A DNA stretch of 58,820 bases, taken from positions 1 to 58,820 of the forward strand of contig CADANF010000028.1 in assembly GCA_902789175.1 (NCBI GenBank). Direction: 5' to 3'. Within the stretch, counting starts at the first letter, position 1; each line of letters begins with the position of its first letter. A program made the position numbers and the translations under genes. The notes under the pieces were generated by a model, which ran no database searches, was not told where the DNA came from, and saw only the letters and a program-made list of their open reading frames with translations. Positions 16,697 to 23,954 of the stretch are shown piece after piece. The stretch comes from an uncultured Lachnospiraceae bacterium (lineage in GTDB: Bacteria > Bacillota > Clostridia > Lachnospirales > Lachnospiraceae).

Positions 16697-16725
16697 TTGA
16701 AAAAAGTTGAAATTGCGTATAGAAT
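16697..16725 (+). promoter_or_regulatory. Likely promoter of the Lys/Ala-rich protein gene
   Basis: TTGAAA (16697-16702) and TAGAAT (16720-16725) are 17 bases apart in an AT-rich stretch. They lie 68 bases upstream of the start codon, so there is a short 5' leader. The rest of the 16579-16793 gap shows nothing else I recognise. Confidence 0.55.
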
Positions 16726-16793
16726 CTGATACATAAAAGACTATTTAATTTTTACAGCGTGGGTAACAGTATTTTTTTTGGAGGAATGGTAAA

Positions 16794-17264
16794 ATGACAG
16801 TTAAAAAGACTAGTGTAGACGACCTTGCAAAGAAAGTTGCAGCAGCAACAGCTCCTAAGGCAGAAGAAAAGAAGATTGTTGAGCCAAAGGTAGAGAAAAA
16901 AGAGGAAGTAAAGGCAGAGGCTCCTAAGGCAGAGACAAAGAAGGTAGCAGCTAAGAAGGAAGCGGCAAAGGCTGAAAAGAAGGCTCCAGCTAAGGCTGAG
17001 AAGAAGACTTCAGCAAAGAAGGAAGCAGCAAAGACTGAGAAGAAGGCAGCTCCAGCAAAGAAGGCGGTAGCTAAGAAGGCTGAGCCAAAGGTTGAATTAC
17101 ACATTCAGTATCAGGGTGGAGATGTTAATATGAGCGATATCGAGGCAAGAGTTATCGAAGACCTCGGTGGAAAGAAGCCAACTCAGCTTAATATTTATTA
17201 TCAGCCAGAAAATGGTATGGTATATTACACAGCAAATGATGTTAAGGGAGAGATCCGTTACTAA
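16794..17264 (+). CDS. Lys/Ala-rich protein with C-terminal DUF6465-like domain
   Basis: 156 residues. The first 100 are low-complexity Lys/Ala/Glu (repeats such as KKEAAKAEKKAPAKAEKK), like the tails of bacterial histone H1-like proteins. Residues about 102-156 form a small alpha/beta domain (VELHIQYQGGDVNMSDIEARVIEDLGG; LNIYYQPENGMVYYTANDVKGEI) matching a family widespread in Lachnospiraceae with no known function. Strong ribosome site (GGAGGAA) and uniform codon choice suggest good expression. DNA or RNA binding by the basic tail is inference. Confidence 0.8.
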   Translation: MTVKKTSVDDLAKKVAAATAPKAEEKKIVEPKVEKKEEVKAEAPKAETKKVAAKKEAAKAEKKAPAKAEKKTSAKKEAAKTEKKAAPAKKAVAKKAEPKVELHIQYQGGDVNMSDIEARVIEDLGGKKPTQLNIYYQPENGMVYYTANDVKGEIRY

Positions 17265-17302
17265 TTTGAATAAAGATCCGGATATAGATCATCTGGAAAA
17301 AA

Positions 17303-17343
17303 ATAAGACCTGGATGCTTATCGCATCTGGGTCTTATTTTTTT
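17303..17343. terminator. Bidirectional terminator between convergent genes
   Basis: AAGACCTGGATGC and GCATCTGGGTCTT form a 13-base stem (two G-T pairs), with AAATAAG on the left and TATTTTTTT on the right. T-runs are present in both directions, so it serves the Lys/Ala-rich gene on plus and the ClpX paralogue on minus. Confidence 0.85.
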
Positions 17344-17405
17344 GCTTCAGGTGTTGATCGTCTGAAAACTTTTTTTGTGCGCCCTAAGGCGCATGTTAAT
17401 TAGTT

Positions 17406-18806
17406 TTATTCTTCAGTCTGTCCGCGGAATTCGATTATAGGAGAACCTGTTCCTTTGATATAGTCTCCTGTAATTGTTACTCTTCCGATATTATCATCCT
17501 TAGGTATCTGATACATGATATCTAACATGAATTTTTCTATTATAGATCTGAGAGCTCTGGCTCCGGTCTTTCTCTTGGCAGCTTCTTCTGCGATAACTTC
17601 ATAAGCTGACTCATCGAATAAAAGATCAACTTCATCCATACGAAGAAGTTTCTGATACTGCTTTATTATAGAATTCTGAGGCTCTTTTAAGATCCTGATA
17701 TACATATCTTTATCAAGTGCATCCAGTGAGAAAAGAACTGGAAGTCGGCCGATAAATTCAGGTATCATACCAAATTCACGTAAGTCCTCAGTTGTAACTT
17801 TTGAAAGGATGTGTGGATCATTATCATATTCATCTTTAAGTGGAGCGCCGAACCCGATAGATGATTCATGGGTAAGTCGCTGCTTTATTATTCCTTCTAA
17901 GTCTGGGAAAGCACCACCACAGATGAATAGTATTCCTGAAGTATCCATCATTGTTGTTGGAGTCATGGCATTTTTAGAACCGGATCCAATTGGGACTTCC
18001 ACTTCGCTTCCTTCCAATATCTTAAGAAGACCCTGCTGTACTGATTCACCACTTACATCACGGGAACGCTGTTCCTGCTTCTTTGCTAACTTATCGATCT
18101 CATCGATAAATACGATACCTTTTTCAGCTTTTTCTACATCATTTCCTGCAGCTGAAAGAAGCTTTGATAATACACTTTCAACGTCATCACCGATATAACC
18201 TGCTTCTGTAAGAGAAGTAGCATCTGTTATAGCAAGAGGTACCTTAAGTAATTTAGCAATGGTCTTTACGATGTAGGTTTTACCTGAACCGGTAGGTCCT
18301 ACCATCAGCATGTTTGATTTCTCAATCTCTACTCCGTCTTCAACCTTACCTTTTTCTTTTTCAGAAAGAACTCTCTTGTAATGGTTATATACTGCTACAG
18401 AGATGACCTTCTTTGCATATTCCTGTCCGACTACGTGTTTATCAAGTTCTGCCTTGATCTTATGAGGAGCAGGAATATCTTTTAAAGTAAGTGGAGTCTC
18501 TTCTTTATCAGCTTTTTCTTCTTTAGACTTTTTCTTTTTAACCTTATGTTTATCAGAAATGTCATTTGCCTGGAACATATTTCCAAAATCAAAATTTGAA
18601 AGACTGTTAAGGTCAAACATCTTAAATGGATGACTCTGAAATGAATTGAGTGTCTTCTGAAGACAGTCATTACATACATATAAGCCTTTTGAAAATTCAA
18701 TCAATGGTCCTGTTTCTGATTCAGGACGACGACACATATAGCAATATCTTTCGAATTCTTCGTTGTCGTGAGATGAATCATTTATCTTATCATTTATATC
18801 AGACAT
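17406..18806 (-). CDS. ClpX-like AAA+ unfoldase, divergent paralogue
   Basis: 466-residue second ClpX (the standard one is at 49737). It has a zinc-binding N-domain (CYMC 22-25, CNDC 45-48), a Lys-rich linker (about 87-105), Walker A GPTGSGKT (170-177), pore loop GYIG (203-206), Walker B VFIDEID (232-238), and IGF (317-319), the tripeptide by which ClpX docks on ClpP. The RKH substrate loop of normal ClpX (GGRKHPQQ in the partner here) is replaced by GSGSKNAMTP (274-283). I infer a ClpP-competent unfoldase with altered substrate choice. It stands alone on the minus strand behind its own sigma-A promoter and a structured 5' leader. Confidence 0.9.
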   Translation of the reverse strand: MSDINDKINDSSHDNEEFERYCYMCRRPESETGPLIEFSKGLYVCNDCLQKTLNSFQSHPFKMFDLNSLSNFDFGNMFQANDISDKHKVKKKKSKEEKADKEETPLTLKDIPAPHKIKAELDKHVVGQEYAKKVISVAVYNHYKRVLSEKEKGKVEDGVEIEKSNMLMVGPTGSGKTYIVKTIAKLLKVPLAITDATSLTEAGYIGDDVESVLSKLLSAAGNDVEKAEKGIVFIDEIDKLAKKQEQRSRDVSGESVQQGLLKILEGSEVEVPIGSGSKNAMTPTTMMDTSGILFICGGAFPDLEGIIKQRLTHESSIGFGAPLKDEYDNDPHILSKVTTEDLREFGMIPEFIGRLPVLFSLDALDKDMYIRILKEPQNSIIKQYQKLLRMDEVDLLFDESAYEVIAEEAAKRKTGARALRSIIEKFMLDIMYQIPKDDNIGRVTITGDYIKGTGSPIIEFRGQTEE

Positions 18807-18822
18807 ATAATCCTCCGTATCA

Positions 18823-18871
18823 GTCGGCTGATAACCGACATAAAAATCCTTATGGTTCTAAATCCATAAGG
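18823..18871 (-). promoter_or_regulatory. Two hairpins in the 5' leader of the ClpX paralogue
   Basis: CCTTATGG (18848-18855) pairs perfectly with CCATAAGG (18864-18871), and GTCGG (18823-18827) with CCGAC (18835-18839). Both lie in the roughly 85-base leader between the minus-strand promoter and the GGAGGA ribosome site. No T-run follows, so these are not terminators. They may affect translation or RNA stability. Confidence 0.5.
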
Positions 18872-18897
18872 TGAAAATCTGTAAAAAACACCTAGAT

Positions 18898-18927
18898 ATT
18901 ATAACAGAAGCTTATACTTTTGTTCAA
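18898..18927 (-). promoter_or_regulatory. Sigma-A promoter of the ClpX paralogue
   Basis: On the minus strand TTGAAC (18927-18922) and TATAAT (18903-18898) are separated by 18 bases. No CtsR or CIRCE-like repeat is seen, so control by the classical heat-shock repressors is not evident. Confidence 0.75.
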
Positions 18928-18991
18928 TATGGTGGTTTGATTTTAGAGGGATAAGTGTTAATCTTTATATATATTCAGGAGGCATTGATTT

Positions 18992-19696
18992 ATGGTAGAG
19001 ATTATTGCCCATAGAGGGGCAAGTGCGATTACGAAGTTTGAAAATTCCATAGAAGCATTTGAGGTGGCGATAAAGTTAAATGCTGATATGGTAGAATTTG
19101 ACGTAAGACAGACGAGAGATAAGGAGCTGATAGTATTTCACGATAGTATTTTTAATGATGCGCCTATCGAGTATCAGACTCTTAAAGAAATAGAGGATGC
19201 AGCAGAAGTAATAGGTTTTCATATCCCGCTTTTCGAAGAAGTTCTTAAGCTTTGTCATGGAAAGATAAAGATGGATATTGAGTTTAAGGAGGCAGGATTT
19301 GAAAAAAAGGCGGTTGAGTTACTTCACAAGTATTGCAGCTATGAGGAATACAGTATCAAGTCATTTTTTGATAAGGTTCCTTACAAGATAAAGAAAATAG
19401 ATCCTCTGATCATAACAGGACTTCTGGTTGGTAGAAGACATCTTAAGATAAGAGATAAGATAAATGATTACTTTCCAGGAAGAAGGCTAAAAAAATGTAA
19501 GGCAGATTTTATATCTCCCCACTTTTCATTTTTAACGCCAGGTTTCAGGCTTAGAATGAAGAAAGAAGGATATAAGATATATGCCTGGACTGTTAATGAT
19601 GAAAGACGTATGAGGAAGCTGGCTGATAGGGTTGACGGTATCATAACCGACAGACCGGATTTAGGAGTTTATGTAAGAAATCGTTACAGCTTTTAG
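18992..19696 (+). CDS. Glycerophosphodiester phosphodiesterase-family protein (second copy)
   Basis: 234-residue GDPD-fold protein, more divergent than the copy at 13772. It keeps AHRGASAITKFENSIEAFEVAI, MVEFDVRQTRDKELIVFHD, KMDIEFKE, AWTVNDERRM and GIITDRPD, so the catalytic His pair and the Glu/Asp metal ligands are present. No signal peptide. It stands between the ClpX paralogue and a small membrane protein. Starting ATG 18992 follows CAGGAGG. Substrate headgroup unknown. Confidence 0.88.
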   Translation: MVEIIAHRGASAITKFENSIEAFEVAIKLNADMVEFDVRQTRDKELIVFHDSIFNDAPIEYQTLKEIEDAAEVIGFHIPLFEEVLKLCHGKIKMDIEFKEAGFEKKAVELLHKYCSYEEYSIKSFFDKVPYKIKKIDPLIITGLLVGRRHLKIRDKINDYFPGRRLKKCKADFISPHFSFLTPGFRLRMKKEGYKIYAWTVNDERRMRKLADRVDGIITDRPDLGVYVRNRYSF

Positions 19697-19720
19697 ATGA
19701 TTATTAGGAAAGGGGACATT

Positions 19721-20074
19721 ATGAAAAAACGTATAATATCTTATGTTAACTATATAGATAATATGTTGGAAGATGAAACGGAAAGGGACTGGGACCTTGA
19801 AATAAAGAGGCATCTGGATCAGATCGCCTTCTTTAGTCATGAGAGGCTGGTACATCTTCTGGTCTTTATGCTTGTAGCAATATGCACAGTTCTATCAATC
19901 CTTGCTTTTGTGATCTGTAATGAGATCATGTTGCTTCCCCTTATAGTACTTCTGTTTGTTTTACTGGTGCCTTATTGCATGCATTATTATCTGCTGGAAA
20001 ATAGTGTCCAGAAAATGTATAGTCAATATGACAAAATGAACAATAAAAGGGGCAAATATTTTATAGTCCCATAA
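19721..20074 (+). CDS. Small two-span membrane protein of unknown function
   Basis: 117 residues: an N-terminal amphipathic part (MKKRIISYVNYIDNMLEDE, then ERDWDLEIKRHLDQIAFFSHE), two adjacent membrane spans (LVHLLVFMLVAICTVLSILAFVI and IMLLPLIVLLFVLLVPYCMHYYLL) and a basic tail. I do not recognise the family. ATG 19721 follows AAAGGGG; the in-frame ATG at 19697 directly abuts the GDPD stop and has no ribosome site. It is probably cotranscribed with the GDPD gene. Confidence 0.7.
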   Translation: MKKRIISYVNYIDNMLEDETERDWDLEIKRHLDQIAFFSHERLVHLLVFMLVAICTVLSILAFVICNEIMLLPLIVLLFVLLVPYCMHYYLLENSVQKMYSQYDKMNNKRGKYFIVP

Positions 20075-20076
20075 CC

Positions 20077-20106
20077 TTGACAGTAAACTTAAAAGTGATT
20101 TATAAT
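20077..20106 (+). promoter_or_regulatory. Strong sigma-A promoter upstream of the deacetylase
   Basis: TTGACA (20077-20082) and TATAAT (20101-20106), both perfect, are 18 bases apart. Transcription would begin near 20113, giving a leader of about 113 bases before the deacetylase start. Confidence 0.85.
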
Positions 20107-20112
20107 TCATCC

Positions 20113-20180
20113 GCGCTCTGGTAACAGGGCGCATTTCTTAGTTATAGGGCATGTTGTGGTCAGGGGTTTTTAGACCACAA
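20113..20180 (+). promoter_or_regulatory. Two hairpins in the 5' leader of the deacetylase
   Basis: GCGCTCTGGTAACAGGGCGC (20113-20132) folds on itself right at the expected transcript start, which would shield the 5' end. TTGTGGTC (20154-20161) pairs exactly with GACCACAA (20173-20180). It does not match a riboswitch I know, and lacks a terminator T-run after the second stem. Confidence 0.5.
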
Positions 20181-20225
20181 GATGGTGTTAGATAGAAAAT
20201 AATACTTGCTTTAGGAGACATCAAA

Positions 20226-21221
20226 ATGGATGAAGATTACAACAGAGATAATGTAAATAAAATTAAAAAGTTGATAATTGCTGTGTTTTTTATCATGTTT
20301 ATAATTCCAACAGCACTTTGTATCATTCTTCTTTTTAAGATAAACAGACTTGAGTCTAAATTAGATGAAAAGTTAAAGGAAAACGAGATCAAGATAGAAG
20401 AGTTTAAGAAAGAAGAGTTTAAGGAAGATTCAAAGGTTGCTACATCTTCTGATGCAAAGATGAGTATTAAAGATGAAGATATGAAAGCAACAGATCTAAT
20501 TGAGAAGGATACAACAGCAAAGAACTTGCTTACTGTTCGTGAGGCAACTCCAACAAATGCAGAGAAAGCTTCACAGGAAAGCAATGTGAAATCAAATGGC
20601 AAGAAGGTTTATCTTACATTTGATGATGGTCCATCGGCTTATACTGATGAGATATTAGATATATTAAAAGAAGAAAATGTTAAGGCATCATTTTTCGTTG
20701 TAGTTAATGATGACAGCAATAAGGATCAGTTAAGAAGGATCGTTTCAGAAGGGCATACTATAGCTATACATTCAGCTTCTCATAACTATAAAAAGATTTA
20801 TAAAGATATAAGAGCTTTTATGAATGATGTGGAAACTGCCGGAAGGTGGATCTATGACATCACTGGTGTTAAGACTAAGTATTACAGGTTTCCGGGCGGA
20901 TCCAGTAATACAGTATCAGATGTTCCTATTAAGGACTGCATTGATTATCTAAATAAACAGGGTTATACTTACTATGACTGGAACGCGATGAATGATGATG
21001 CGGAAACTACGTATCATACGGCAGATGAATTAAAAGAAACGGCCCTGGGATATATAAGAAACAATGGAGGAGACTCTATGGTTCTTATGCATGATCTTGA
21101 AGGACATCATGAAACTGTGGAAGCTCTTAAGAGCCTTATTGAAACTCTTAAGGCAGAAGGATATACTATCCTTCCTATCACTGATGAGACTACACCTGTA
21201 CAACACGTTTCAGCGGACTAA
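20226..21221 (+). CDS. Membrane-anchored polysaccharide deacetylase (NodB domain)
   Basis: 331-residue protein: cytoplasmic start, membrane span (LIIAVFFIMFIIPTALCIILLF), a Glu/Lys-rich coiled stalk, then a NodB domain (about 125-325). The catalytic motifs are all present: TFDDGPS (base and metal Asp), HSASH (metal His pair), RFPGGSS (MT3), DWNAMNDD (MT4) and LMHDLEGH (MT5). It likely removes N-acetyl groups from peptidoglycan or another surface glycan outside the cell. ATG 20226 has AGGAGA upstream. It is the first gene after a consensus promoter and runs closely into the folate genes. Confidence 0.92.
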   Translation: MDEDYNRDNVNKIKKLIIAVFFIMFIIPTALCIILLFKINRLESKLDEKLKENEIKIEEFKKEEFKEDSKVATSSDAKMSIKDEDMKATDLIEKDTTAKNLLTVREATPTNAEKASQESNVKSNGKKVYLTFDDGPSAYTDEILDILKEENVKASFFVVVNDDSNKDQLRRIVSEGHTIAIHSASHNYKKIYKDIRAFMNDVETAGRWIYDITGVKTKYYRFPGGSSNTVSDVPIKDCIDYLNKQGYTYYDWNAMNDDAETTYHTADELKETALGYIRNNGGDSMVLMHDLEGHHETVEALKSLIETLKAEGYTILPITDETTPVQHVSAD

Positions 21222-21242
21222 AAAGTATCGTCCGGAGGGAAT

Positions 21243-22547
21243 ATGAATTACGGGGAAACATTAAATATAATAGATGAAAAAACTAAGAATCTCGGTATCA
21301 CACCGGGGCTTGATAATATCAGGGAACTTTTGAAGAGGCTGGGAAATCCTCAGGATAAAGTTCCTGCGATACATATTGCCGGCACCAATGGTAAAGGCAG
21401 TATCATGGCCTACGTGGAAGAGGTTCTTGTTCTTTCTGGACTTAAAGTGGGCAGGTATATATCACCTGCCATTTTTGATTATAGGGAAAGATGGAAGATA
21501 AATAAAAAAGAAGTTACTGAAAATGATGTTGCTGAAACATTAACAGACATACTTAAGGCAATAGATGAAATGGCACGAGATGGCTTTACAAGTCCTTCAG
21601 CTTTTGAAATTGAGACTGCAGCAGCATTTTATATGTTTGAAAAGAATCAGTGCGACGTAATGCTTATCGAGTGCGGCATGGGTGGCAGGCTGGATGCTAC
21701 CAATGTGATGAAGAATAAGATTGTTGATGTTTTAGCTTCTGTAAGTCTTGATCATATGGAGTATCTTGGAAATACCATTGGAGAGATCACAAAAGAGAAG
21801 TTAGGGATAATAAATGAAGGGGATACTCTTGTAACCTATCCTACAACAGAAGAAGTAAATGAAGCTATTTTTAAATATATAACAGATCATGAGTTTTTCT
21901 GGAGAAAAACTGAGATTAATGCCTTGGATATAATAAAATCGAATGTAGAGGGCAGTGAATTCTATTATAGAGGCACGAGATTTTCTATATCTATGGCAGG
22001 AGAGTATCAGATCTACAATGCCATATGTGCGGTTGAAGTTATACATGCTTATAACAGATATGCAATTAAGAATGGAAAAGATGCAGTACAATATGATATC
22101 ATTCGAAAAGGACTGAGTCAGACTTTCTGGCCAGGAAGATTCAGTGTGATCTATAGGGGGCCATATATAATAGCTGATGGAGCGCATAATAAGGATGCGT
22201 GGAGAGTTCTTGCTGAAAGCATTGAGAAATATTTTCCCTCAAAGAAGGTAGTGTTTATTCTGGGAGTTTTCAAGGATAAGCAGTATGATGATATGATTAA
22301 GATCCTTTCTCCTCTTATGAAATGTTGCTTTACAGTAACTGCTCCCGGGCCAAGAGGACTTGATGCAGAGTATCTTGCAACTAAGATGTGCTACGGGGGA
22401 TGCAGGGCTGTTTCCTGCAAGACTATAAGGGAAGCTTTGGCTAAGGCTAAAGAGGCTGCAGGAAAGAACGGAGTTGTAGTTGCAACTGGATCTCTTTCGT
22501 ATATAGGAAGATTGATCGAGATAAGTTATGAGATAGATAATGATTAA
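21243..22547 (+). CDS. folC: Folylpolyglutamate/dihydrofolate synthase
   Basis: 434-residue Mur-ligase-family enzyme that adds glutamate to dihydropteroate and folates. Visible: ATP loop IAGTNGKGSIMAYVEE, SPAIFDYRERWKIN, the IECGMGGRLDATNV segment, SLDHMEYLGNTIGEITKEKLGI, and DGAHNKDAW in the C-terminal domain. Length is normal. ATG 21243 follows GGAGGGA. First gene of the folate cluster folC-HD-folP-folBK/pheA. Confidence 0.95.
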   Translation: MNYGETLNIIDEKTKNLGITPGLDNIRELLKRLGNPQDKVPAIHIAGTNGKGSIMAYVEEVLVLSGLKVGRYISPAIFDYRERWKINKKEVTENDVAETLTDILKAIDEMARDGFTSPSAFEIETAAAFYMFEKNQCDVMLIECGMGGRLDATNVMKNKIVDVLASVSLDHMEYLGNTIGEITKEKLGIINEGDTLVTYPTTEEVNEAIFKYITDHEFFWRKTEINALDIIKSNVEGSEFYYRGTRFSISMAGEYQIYNAICAVEVIHAYNRYAIKNGKDAVQYDIIRKGLSQTFWPGRFSVIYRGPYIIADGAHNKDAWRVLAESIEKYFPSKKVVFILGVFKDKQYDDMIKILSPLMKCCFTVTAPGPRGLDAEYLATKMCYGGCRAVSCKTIREALAKAKEAAGKNGVVVATGSLSYIGRLIEISYEIDND

Positions 22548-22582
22548 AGTGAAGAAATAAAAAGATGACAGGATGGCTTTAG

Positions 22583-23068
22583 ATGGACAAGATAGATAAT
22601 ATCTTAAATGATAAGGAATATCAGAGCAGAATGAAGACGATCATTACTTCAGAGTATATGAGAAAATTCTGCAGACATGGACTCGGACATGCACTTTCAG
22701 TGGCACGTATTGCGTATATCATTGCCTTAGAAGAGAATATTGAACTTGATAAAGAGATAATTTATGGAGCGGCTCTCCTTCATGATATAGGTAGATATAC
22801 CGATTTAGAAAAAGAAGAAAAAATGTCTCATCACCTGGCTGGTGCTATAACAGCAGAGCCGATACTTAAAAGATGTGGCTATGCCAAAGAAGATGTGGAA
22901 CTGATATGCGCTGCTATCAGTAAGCATAAGGAAAGAACTAAAGAAGTTAATACTCTTGCAGATATTTTATTCAGAGCTGATAAGCTTTCACGTAACTGCT
23001 TTATGTGTGATGCTAAAGATGAATGTTACTGGGACGAAAGCTTAAAAAATAAATCTATATTCAGATAG
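22583..23068 (+). CDS. HD-domain phosphohydrolase in the folate cluster
   Basis: 161-residue HD protein: the first His in FCRHGLGHALSVARIAY, the HD pair in ALLHDIGRYTDLE, then HHLAGAITAEPIL, AISKHKER and ADILFRADKLSRNC. Near the C-terminus a Cys cluster appears (NCFMCDAKDECYW). HD proteins of this size hydrolyse phosphate esters or diesters. Its place between folC and folP suggests a folate-linked substrate, perhaps a pterin phosphate, but this is only inference. ATG 22583 follows AGGATGG. Confidence 0.8.
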   Translation: MDKIDNILNDKEYQSRMKTIITSEYMRKFCRHGLGHALSVARIAYIIALEENIELDKEIIYGAALLHDIGRYTDLEKEEKMSHHLAGAITAEPILKRCGYAKEDVELICAAISKHKERTKEVNTLADILFRADKLSRNCFMCDAKDECYWDESLKNKSIFR

Positions 23069-23092
23069 ACTAAAAAGAAAGGCGAAAAAGAG

Positions 23093-23950
23093 ATGAAGAT
23101 AGGAAACAGAAATTTTGAACTTGAAAAGTTTAAAAAACCGGTTATCATGGGCATTTTAAATGTAACCCCTGATTCATTTTCAGATGGGGGAAAGTTTAAT
23201 GATCTGGACAGAGCCTTAAAGCATACAGAAGAAATGCTCAGCCAGGGAGCAGATATCATTGATATTGGTGGAGAGTCAACCCGTCCGGGAGCGATCAAAG
23301 TAACTGCTGATGATGAGATTGAAAGAGTATGTCCTATCATTGAAAAGATAAAGGAGAGATTTGATACAGTTATTTCTCTTGATACATATAAGCCACAGAC
23401 AGCAAAGGCGGGTATTGAAGCTGGGGCAGATGTAATAAATGATATCATGGGTCTTAGATATGACGTTGATAGTGATTCCTTCCTTCCTCGAGGTAAGGCG
23501 TCTCTTATGGCTGAAGTAGCTGCAGAAAAGAATACTCCGGTTATTATTATGCATAACAGACCTTCTGTATTAGAAAATGTTACAGAAGAGGAATATTTAA
23601 AAGCAATTGAAGATGATCTTTCAATTTCTCTTGCTTTAGCTAAAGAAGCAGGAATTAAGGATGAAAATATAATCCTTGATCCGGGTGTCGGTTTTTCAAA
23701 GACTGTAAAGCAGAATCTCATTTCCATAAGGGAAGTAGAAAGACTTGAGAAATTTGGTTATCCTATCCTCTTAGGAATTTCAAGAAAGTCTTATATTGGT
23801 AAGACATTTAATCTCACAGAAGATGACAGACTGGAGGGAACAATAGCGTCTAATATCTATGGATATATGCATGGATGTTCTATCTTAAGAGTGCACGATG
23901 TTAAAGAGAATAAGAGAGCTCTTGATATGATATATAAGATTATGGAGTAG
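23093..23950 (+). CDS. folP: Dihydropteroate synthase
   Basis: 285-residue DHPS that condenses hydroxymethyl-dihydropterin pyrophosphate with p-aminobenzoate; the sulfonamide target. Signatures: MGILNVTPDSFSDGGKF, DIIDIGGESTRPGA, DVINDIMG, IIMHNRPS, DENIILDPGVGFSKT, PILLGISRKSYIG, and the C-terminal HDVKENKRALDM. Length normal. It is followed after 4 bases by the fused folB-folK gene, whose ribosome site lies in the last codons of folP. Confidence 0.96.
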   Translation: MKIGNRNFELEKFKKPVIMGILNVTPDSFSDGGKFNDLDRALKHTEEMLSQGADIIDIGGESTRPGAIKVTADDEIERVCPIIEKIKERFDTVISLDTYKPQTAKAGIEAGADVINDIMGLRYDVDSDSFLPRGKASLMAEVAAEKNTPVIIMHNRPSVLENVTEEEYLKAIEDDLSISLALAKEAGIKDENIILDPGVGFSKTVKQNLISIREVERLEKFGYPILLGISRKSYIGKTFNLTEDDRLEGTIASNIYGYMHGCSILRVHDVKENKRALDMIYKIME

Positions 23951-23954
23951 TATT

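Noticed and set aside
17378-17393. TGCGCC-CTAA-GGCGCA hairpin as terminator of the ClpX paralogue
   Set aside because: On the minus strand it is followed by A residues, not T; the hairpin at 17303-17343 has T-runs both ways.
13772-19696. The two GDPD genes as a recent duplication
   Set aside because: They share only the family motifs and differ strongly in the rest, so they are old paralogues.
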